Shown piece by piece: positions 32,918 to 40,321 of a stretch of 64,000 nt of DNA. The stretch covers positions 248,001 to 312,000 of the forward strand of contig JADWQD010000002.1 in assembly GCA_016110215.1 (NCBI GenBank), written 5' to 3'. Under the pieces are notes generated by a model that made no database searches, was not told the origin of the DNA, and was given only the letters and a program-made list of their open reading frames with translations. A program made the translations under genes and the position numbers. Each line of letters starts with the position of its first letter. The first letter of the stretch is position 1. Source of the DNA: Capronia americana (Eukaryota; Ascomycota; Eurotiomycetes; Chaetothyriales; Herpotrichiellaceae).

Positions 32918-33388
32918 TGTGGTCTGACAGATCAGCTCGCTGGGTAGCCCGCCGGGGACAGTTGTATCCCCATTCTCAGTGAAGCGTCGAGCATTTCCGA
33001 GTCTTAGAGGTTGCACTCGTCGGCGTAAACTCGACCCTTTTACCAACGCCGAGACGCCTTACGTTTTTTTCCATATCTTTTTATCGGCCGGACGACGTGA
33101 GCCGAGTGTCCTCACGCCGCGGCACCCGCCTGCTATTTAGGTACCATCCCCGTGTAAGCTTTCTGAAATATTTCCCAAGACAAGACAACCGAGACGTCCC
33201 AGGCGTGTAGACCGTCGTGACCGGGCACGAAAGTCGCAGGGCCACGCGTTGAACCAGACGGGTGTTGGCCTGCATCCTCGGCCGTGCCGTGCCCGAAACG
33301 ACGACCGAGGGCGCCCGCCACTGGTATTTGCTTCTTGTTGTCGTGACCACCATTCACAACCTACCGCGGCACTCTGTCGGATGATCGA

Positions 33389-33667
33389 TCAAGGCCTGTG
33401 ATCCTGGATGAAATCGAGCGCCATCGCCGCCAGACGAAACGTACAAGCGTTCTCGGCCCCGACCTGTCGCAACGTCCTCGCGTCGATGATCGGGCGTCGT
33501 GGTCGCGACATGCCCATGTCGGCCAGGTGTCGAGAGGCAAACCACTCGTGGTAGGCCGGAAATGACCACCGAGGAGAGGCAGACTGGGCGGCCTCGAATT
33601 CCGGCAGTCGCTCGAGGTATCTCCCGTGGAGGACGACAAAGGCGTCGGGATCGCAAGCGGAAAACAA
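33389..33667 (-). pseudogene. fragment related to the island gene at 25450
   Basis: The frame ends in a normal stop at 33389 and matches the 25450 protein over its folded core (DxDxF(I/V)V, LPE, YHEW, then a hydrophobic helix), but no ATG precedes it. Upstream sequence to ~33820 seems to continue the match in another frame (WLLAALFSQYNY), so a frameshift or lost exon is likely. Downstream, the minus frame 33357-33133 (LHAWDVSVVLSWEIFQKAY) is another coding-like piece without ATG. A 13-base T run lies near 33880, and 33825-34464 has no supported gene. Confidence 0.45.
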
Positions 33668-34464
33668 GAGAATAATTGTATTGGCTGAATAGGGCGGCGA
33701 GGAGCCACCTGGCGTGTTTCAATAGACGAGTTCAAGGGTAGACCATAGTAATAGGTCTCGTACCTACTTGAGCCCTCTGAGTCTACGCGCCTGTGTGTGA
33801 TGTAGAAGGCGTGAAAACACACCTGGAACTAGGAACCCAGGCACTCCTGTTGACGCGATACCGGCACCATCCCTACCTATTTTTTTTTTTCGAAAAGAGA
33901 TACCAGCGTAGTACCGGAGGATAGGAAGTGTGGGAGTGTGTCGCGGGCCTCGCTTAGGATAGCAAGAAAGGGAGGCTGAAATTCTTCAGCTTCTGGTCCG
34001 GGTTAGCAAAGTCACAGAGGATGTGAGGTACTCTGCCTCTCTGATCAACATTCAGCTCCACCTTCCATTGAGATTTCCTCGTCTTTTTTGATGCATTTCC
34101 CGCTTCTGGGGAGGAATACCGTCTCGGTAACCAACTTTAGATCTGCTTTGAAGAGTGGTTCAATCGTGATTGGGTTCCTGGCAGTACTTTGCGCTCTCCA
34201 CCGGTGAGCACCTACGTAACCTAGACATACAGTTGGATTCCAGTGGTTCATGTGCTCTTCGACGGATACCGGCAGCCGGCAACCCATCTTCGTTCGTATT
34301 GTACACTCTCTCCCTCATGGATGACACCTTGATCGAGGGGTTTGGCCCTTCCGAGCCGACCTCGATATTTCCCCTCGAAATCGTCGTGTAGTGAAGACAA
34401 CCCGGACGGGGGAAGATCGCTGTCAAAGACGGCCACCACCCCAGGGACCATGGCACGAAGCTGC

Positions 34465-36318
34465 TCACTTGTGGTTGGCACGGGTATTGGCTCGAGTCGG
34501 ACGATAGTAAGACTTGCCATTTGCCGGGTGACAAACCTCCGCGGGGCGCATGGTCTTCTTGTTCTTGGGGTTCTTCCACCACCGTGCGCAAGCGTGGCAG
34601 ACTTGTCGTGGAGGAGGACCAATCCAAGCCGTTTGTTTCTTGTCCTTTTCGGCACCACAGTGTTCGTTGCCACAGATGAAGGTCTTCTGTCCTTGGGTCT
34701 CTTTCGCCACTCTACCTTGGAAGCAGAGCAATGCACTCCGCAGCTCCGTCCCGTCGTGTCGATTCCGATAATGCCAGCAGGCGTTGCAGACACTATGCCC
34801 ATACATGGTGCGAAGACGAGGTTGGGACGCCAGAGGCATCTCACAGTGGATGTAGGAGCACACATCTGGGTCGTCGTCGCTGAAGAACAAATCTGCCACC
34901 TGTTCTGCGCTCATGGAGCTGATGTCTATTCCGTTTGTGAATGATTGGTCGAGCTTGAGGTACGCTTCGCGGTCTTGCGTCGTCGACAGGCGTCGCTGGC
35001 GCGCCTCCCAGCGGTCCAGGAGCTGCTTGGGTAGTGAGAGGCCGGTTGGTGGATCCAGCTCGTATGACTCCTTTTCGAAGTCTTCGAGATTGGAGAGATG
35101 GGTGGGTTGTGCCGAGGATGCATCTTGGTCGGCGAGTACCGATGGTCCAGCCATGACAGTCCGAACGTAACCTTTTAGCGAACGAGGGTTGAATTGACGC
35201 CGCTTGTTGACGGTTGGTGTGTTCACCGGATCGGCATGATTTTCTGGGGAGCTTTGGCTTTGATCGAACGCGATACCCGTTTGAGTACCACCGGGAGGGC
35301 TCACGTCTCGCGTGGGCCACTCGGCGAGGGCAGCGCGTGACAACTCCCGCTCTTCCGCACCCCAATCTACCTTTCTCTTCGAGCGGTGCTCGACTGTGCT
35401 CGGCTCGGAAGCTAGGCCTGTGTGTGCATGACTATTGGTTGTCCAAACGGACACGTCGTTGGTTCCTTGTCGTGGAGGCACCATCTCGCCGACGAGACCC
35501 CTGGTTTTCGAGAGCGAGCTGGGGACAGATGACGAAGCGGAAGATGGAGTGTTACCCACCTTTGTGTAAAAGCGGGAAGGAGTCACGCGCAAGGCCACGA
35601 ACCAAGGTAGGCTGGTTTGGGGCAGCTACACCAACAGCGCGTCACTGTTTGAGGTGCCTCTGGCCACACTTCGTGAAGCACTCAGGCCTGAATGCAGTGA
35701 CTGGTAGGCAGTTAAGTGGGCGAGTGACTAAGCAGCCCAGGCAGAGCACGCGTGAACGAGGAGGAACGCGTCCATTAGATTGCTGTCGGGTGAAGAGACC
35801 GGCCAGGCCAGAGGCAGTGAGACCGGGTGTGGAAATAGCCCTTCTTTGTGGCGCGCAGTCGCTTCTCACTGCCACCTGCGCCACCGTGGAAACAGCGAGG
35901 ATGCTCCGAAATCGACGGCGGCAGGTGAACGCCGTCCAGCCCAGCGGGTCTCCGTCGGCGAGTTCCCCTTTCGAACTCGTCTTCCGCCTCGACCGCAAGC
36001 GTCGTGTTCGTTGTCGGTCGGGGTCCACGCATCCTGACCGGTTCGATCACGGGTGTCATCTTGTGAAGTCCTCGGCGTCTGGCGTCGACCATCGCCGGCG
36101 CCCGGGTCGTGGCGGCCCTCTGAGCTGACGTGGTGGTCAGGGCTGTTCCCCGGATGTGGGTACGATTGCGGATACGACTCTGTTGGGGTCGTGTCGGCAA
36201 AAGGTCCGTCACTCCACGGTGCTGGCCCATGTAGCCTCTCCTTCCTGTAGCTGGTTTTGAGGGGAATTCGCGTGTTCTCCACCTCAACATATACCGGTTG
36301 TCCCGTTCGCGGGAGCAT
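34465..36318 (-). CDS. unknown island protein with two GATA-like zinc fingers
   Basis: Exons 36318-35870 and 35611-34465 join across a 258-nt GTGAGA...ACCAG intron in phase 2 to give 531 aa. Without the intron the downstream frame has no ATG near its start. The first 390 residues are polar and Ser/Pro-rich. The C-terminus has two four-Cys units: C401-x4-C406-x18-C425-x2-C428 with CNACWHYRNR, and C463-x4-C468-x19-C488-x2-C491 with TAWIGPPPRQVCHAC. Spacing and the Trp...CNAC/CHAC layout resemble GATA fingers, but with four rather than two residues in the first Cys pair. It is probably a nucleic-acid-binding protein; targets unknown. Confidence 0.6.
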
Positions 36319-36846
36319 CGTGGCCCATCCTGTCAAGGACAACTTCGAGGCAACAGACACCACAGTGACGTGTCAGCACTCTTTCGGGCGGGTTCCCAGG
36401 GGGTGATGCGGCCAGTTCAGTTCGGTCGGTCCTGTTCCGACCGCAAGGTCGAATTCAGCAACTGGGAGGCTGCCGAAGTCACGCATGGCCGAAACGTGCT
36501 GTCACCTCTGTACGGCGTGGCTCGAACCCAGCGAGAATAGGCCCAGTGAACCGTGCTGCACCAGGCGGCATGGACACAAACATGGAGGACCCGAGGAAGT
36601 GGACGGGTGGAGTGGAAGTGCATGTACATAGATGGCACCACAGTGCCAACCACAGTGCTGCACGCAACTTCAGGCTGAACGGCGCCTTGCCGTGTTGTCC
36701 GCTCCGGAAGGATGACATCGACCGCTGGAACAGGCGTGTGCGAAAAGTTGGGCGTCGTACGCTACGTCCCTGCAGCGCAGGCGGCCAAGTCTGTGTTGGG
36801 GGTTTCCCTCCGCGCCCGCAATGAGAGGAACATACTCCTTACTTAC

Positions 36847-36918
36847 TGAACTGGGGAGAGGCTTCATTGCCAGAGGGCGTACTTCGTACGGTGGCAGGTG
36901 GTGGTATGTATTGCCTCT
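36847..36918. repeat. dispersed repeat in AT-rich DNA, copy 2 of 2
   Basis: TGAACTGGGG, GGCTTCA, TACGGTGGC and TATTGCCTCT occur in the same order and orientation as in 26641-26703. The 3' continuations (to about 37250 here, to about 27010 there) are both AT-rich and TATA-rich but too diverged to align by eye. Confidence 0.5.
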
Positions 36919-37094
36919 ATCTTAATTGACAGTGTTACATCTTGAAGGTTCATTTCACAATTATTAAATTACATGTATGTCTGTCTGTGTCGGCAGCATT
37001 GCCAGCATATGAAAGTAAGTAAAGAAGACGCAGCCTTGTGCCAAGACCTCCACCAATGAGAAGGCAGCACTAGCCAAAATCTTTACCAGCCAGA

Positions 37095-37343
37095 TGACAA
37101 AATAAGTGGCACACTTTCGTGGTCAGACCAGATCACCACCAGATAGAATATACTTCAATACCACTTTTCAACCAATCTTTCTGAGATGATGCTATGTAGT
37201 ATTGGTATATAAGAGTAGTGTACAGAGCCTAGAATATACTTCTGCAATTCTATATAACAGCTCGCACCAAAATTTTTGAGCACCAGCGAAGAAGAACTCA
37301 CATCTCCACTTGTCATTATTTTAGTAAGCCACTTATTTTGTCA
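37095..37343. mobile_element. small non-autonomous element with 16-bp terminal inverted repeats
   Basis: TGACAAAATAAGTGGC at 37095-37110 is perfectly reverse-complemented at 37328-37343, bounding a 249-bp AT-rich unit with no coding potential. Size and structure fit a MITE. I see no clear target-site duplication at the ends. It ends 88 bp before the tRNA gene. Confidence 0.5.
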
Positions 37344-37431
37344 CCCGCTTACCACATACTCCATCATCCCCCATTACATTGGGTAGATATATATTGAAGC
37401 CATCGAATCTGTAGTCACAATCCAGCAACCA

Positions 37432-37571
37432 GGTCGCTTAGCTCAGTTGGTTAGAGGTAAACGACTCACCACCACAATTCTACAATCCATTTGCTAACTC
37501 TACAACAGCGTGGTGCTAATACTCCTCATGAGTAAACGCCAAGGCCGCGAGTTCGACCCTCGTAGTGACCA
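37432..37571 (+). tRNA. tRNA-Ile(AAU) with two introns, one in the D arm
   Basis: The acceptor stem GGTCGCT (37432-37438) pairs with AGTGACC (37564-37570, one G-T), followed by discriminator A37571. The D stem is GCTC/GAGC, the anticodon stem TGGTG/CGCCA, anticodon AAT at 37518-37520, and the T arm GCGAG-TTCGACC-CTCGT. A 14-nt intron (37522-37535) sits one base 3' of the anticodon, the normal eukaryotic place. A second insertion of 52 nt (37457-37508) splits the D stem after GAG. It begins GTAAAC, has TGCTAAC at 37492-37498 and ends CAACAG; its removal restores GAG|C and a perfect D stem. The A box (TAGCTCAGTTGG) and B box (GTTCGACCC) are intact, and a T5 terminator follows. Confidence 0.88.
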
Positions 37572-37580
37572 AAAGTCGCC

Positions 37581-37585
37581 TTTTT
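37581..37585 (+). terminator. RNA polymerase III terminator
   Basis: TTTTT ten bases after the tRNA discriminator; a second T5 lies at about 37592-37596. Confidence 0.75.
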
Positions 37586-37596
37586 GGTTCCTTTTT

Positions 37597-38621
37597 CGTT
37601 GTCTCCTTCATATCACCGTTTGAACCCTACAAACCTAAAAATTTCTTTTGCAGCTCCTAATATCTCGGTCGTCGGGTCACACGATAAGTTGCACGGAGCA
37701 AGACGAGTAAATTCACACAGCGTCGCTACATGTTCATCTTGCAGCCGCATCTGAAGAGTTTTGGAAATGCGCGTCGCGTGTCTCCGTGGTGTACGTGATA
37801 CATCTCGGGTGAGTTGCGCTCGAGGATACTCGTACCTACTTATACAGAGGATCAAACAACACTAGATGCATATAAAATGGGCTAATCTGCCTGTAGTGCA
37901 CGTGATGCTCACCTACTCGTAGTGAAGTTGCGGAAACTTGCCAATGACTTATTTGGTACATGTGACGCGTTACATGGTCTCCTTTCCTCCAATGCGAAGA
38001 GTCACTCAGGTATGAATCTTACAGGGTGAATCTTGAGGTGCTCTAAACATGGGCTACCGAAGAAGCACTACACACATGCATCCCTAATGTCGTCCTCTCC
38101 CTCCGATGCAAGAAGGATACCCTCTCAGCCTAATACTGCGTCATGCAATGGAGGTCAAGCGACGCTCGTGGTTGACCCGCACCCAGCTCGAGTCTCATCT
38201 CCCCGATCGCGTCGTCCGCATGCTCCGAAGAGTCAAATTCGACCAAGAGAAGGAGCAACTACACTGCCTCCTGCGTGTAAGCCCCGGAAGCAGCGCTTGA
38301 TATACCCGGCTCGAGCGATAAGACCAAATTCCAAGGAATACCTTTGTCGACGCCAATATATTGCCTCGCCTGCTCCCTTCTGTCCCAGGTGACCTCGCGC
38401 CGCTTTTGGTCAGGCTGGCTCGCGTCCGGCTCAACGTCTGCTCAGGGTCAGCTGGACACGCGTGACACCTCACCTGCTGATTACATCGGGGCGGTGGCCC
38501 AAAGGTCGTCCTTCCACCAGACTGTCAAGTTTTAACGAAGGGCCCCAAAACGAGGCTCTATATTGCTGCCTCTCCGTTTCGCGGGCCACTTCATACCACA
38601 GACAACAGGCAGGAAAGAAAG
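37597..38621. other. gap between tRNA and UCH gene with a small possible ORF
   Basis: The plus frame 38106-38300 (64 codons, ATG, with HAMEVKRRSWLTRTQLESHL) looks coding-like but has no family and no clear continuation. The second copy of the 12785 repeat lies at 38466-38560. Otherwise nothing. Confidence 0.3.
38466..38560. repeat. dispersed repeat, copy 2 of 2
   Basis: Shares ACATCGGGGC(G/A)GTGGCCCAAAGG and CCCAAAACGAGGCTCTA with 12785-12867. Located 62 bp ahead of the UCH start codon, so it may supply part of that gene's promoter or leader. Confidence 0.7.
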
Positions 38622-39401
38622 ATGCAATACCGCAAGCATTACATTCCCCTCGAGTCGAACCCGCAGCTCTTCACCCAGCTTACTCACGAGCTCGGGCTGT
38701 CAACCGCCTTAGCGTTCCACGACATATTGTCGATCGAGGACGCTGAGCTTCTCGCGCTAGCACCACGGCCTGCGCTGGCCCTCATCCTCGTCTTCCCTAC
38801 TTCCCTGACCTACGAGGCCCATATCGCCGAGGTGGACCGAGGAGCCATTGAATATACAAAGTGCGGCGAACAAGAGGACGTTATGTGGTATAAGCAGACC
38901 ATCAATAATGCCTGCGGCCTCTATGGTATTCTACATGCCATCAGTAACGGGGGTTCGAGGGATTTTGTCAGTAAGAACGCCCTCCCCAAGAACGTCACGA
39001 CCCTATCGTTCTAATGTGGTGTCTCTGGTACAGTTCCCGGCTCCCACCTAGCCGGCCTACTTGCGACTTGCGCGTCACTGCAACCCTGGGAGCGTGCCGC
39101 CGTGTTAGAGGAGGACGAGCAGTTGGAAGTGGCGTACAAGACCGTTGCTTTGCAAGGAGACTCGGAGGTACCCGCCAATCCCGAAGACGAGGTCGATTTC
39201 CATTACGTCTGCTTCGTCAAATCTCACAAAACTGATCACCTCTACGAGCTAGATGGCGACAAAAAAGGGCCGGTAGACTGGGGCCTCCTTAGCCAGGTGG
39301 ATGACGTCCTCTCCGAGACTGCCCTGTCGGCGGTTCGGACTTTTATTCGACGGGTAGCGCGCGATACGGGTTTCAGTCTACTCGTTCTGGCTCCAGCATG
39401 A
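38622..39401 (+). CDS. ubiquitin carboxyl-terminal hydrolase, UCH (peptidase C12) family
   Basis: Exons 38622-38970 and 39034-39401 give 238 aa, the size of a minimal UCH. The 63-nt intron is GTAAGA...TACAG and restores NGGSRDFV|IPGSHLAG. The catalytic set is complete: Q92 and C98 in KQTINNACGLYGILHA, H173 in VDFHYVCFV, and D190 in LYELDGDKKGPVDWG. The enzyme trims small adducts from the ubiquitin C-terminus. Most ascomycetes have one conserved UCH of this size; this one sits among repeats and transposon debris, so it may be an accessory copy. I cannot tell whether another exists elsewhere in the genome. Confidence 0.92.
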
Positions 39402-39574
39402 AGAATGGACAACGTGCCGACTATGGGCGGGATTGACTACATGCACAGGCACAGTCCCACAAAAATGACCGGGACACTTTACCACTTTCGCCCACGCGTT
39501 TTTTACCACCACCATCAACAACTTGATGCTCTACCACCACCAACACCCAAGATATTTTATTATCATAACGCGTC

Positions 39575-40154
39575 ATGAGCACCGAGACTGTTCACAGTCA
39601 TGTTAGCAAGAAGCATTATACCACACCCCAAAAGGTTGTGTTGCAGGCCGACCGCAAAAGGTTGACCGTCGGAGCACTTCGTAGCCCCGGAGAGCGCCCC
39701 TATTCGAACAGAAGACTATTCCGCGATGATAAGGTGCCTAAGACTTCTGGCTTTCGAGTTACCTCTTCAGACGACCCTCGCCGCTTGCATAGTAGCGCTA
39801 TCCGTACAGAGATCCGAGGGAGGAAGAAGAAATTGAGAGTGACCTCCACTATATCGAATTGATACTCTGCAAGGCTGGGTACGATACTCGCGTTCTTTCA
39901 TAGTCTGGCCTTAAGATGGAGGCTAATCTCATCTGCCATAAGAACATATTACGCGTTGCAATAAAGCATACAGGTTATAGGCGCGGTGTTACTTGCCGTC
40001 GGTCCTAGGTTACGCCAAAGGTCGCAACAATCAAAAGAACTAGACACGTGATATGCTATCGAAGTACCTAAATAAAGAGGACTGGCGCCGGGTGCGCTTT
40101 ACCAACGAGGTTCATCTCAACTATGGTCCTCCTGGTAAGATCTGGGTTACATAA
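39575..40154 (+). pseudogene. degenerate Tc1/mariner-type (DDE_3) transposase
   Basis: Three pieces follow the order of fungal Tc1-like transposases but sit in different frames with internal stops. 39575-39862 holds the N-terminal helix-turn-helix part (SGFRVTSSDDPRRLHSS, IRGRKKKLRVT). About 39900-40010 gives a piece ending GYRRGVTCRRS before a stop. About 40068-40154 gives KEDWRRVRFTNEVHLNYGPPGK with the first catalytic-Asp region (usually FSDEVHF, here FTNEVHL, so the Asp is Asn), then a stop. The remaining catalytic residues are missing. It is a dead copy. Confidence 0.75.
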
Positions 40155-40321
40155 AGGTGTTAGGGATAGCCTATAAGGATAGGCAGAGTGTATTGATAGT
40201 AATAGTGTAATGGGGCTGATGGGGCATATCAAAAATTTACAAGGCTGACACGGGGGGCGTAATTCCTGACCTTCCAGGTTTTCGCAACAACCTATTCTGT
40301 GCTGTCTGCGCCCTTGTGGTG
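40155..40321. other. short gap after the transposase relic
   Basis: Nothing recognised; the AT-rich sequence may still be part of the decayed element. Confidence 0.4.

Larger units (their letters stand above)
36319..37431. other. AT-rich, repeat-bearing gap upstream of the tRNA gene
   Basis: GC-rich without a supported gene to about 36840, then strongly AT-rich. It contains the second copy of the dispersed repeat (36847-36918) and a 249-bp inverted-repeat element (37095-37343). No gene. Confidence 0.5.

Noticed and set aside
21284..40321. Island as an integrated large DNA virus
   Set aside because: The genes carry ordinary GT..AG introns with fungal branch points and no capsid, polymerase or packaging gene was seen.
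21284..40321. Island as a Starship giant transposon
   Set aside because: No DUF3435 tyrosine-recombinase gene was found at either border; kept only as an open question.
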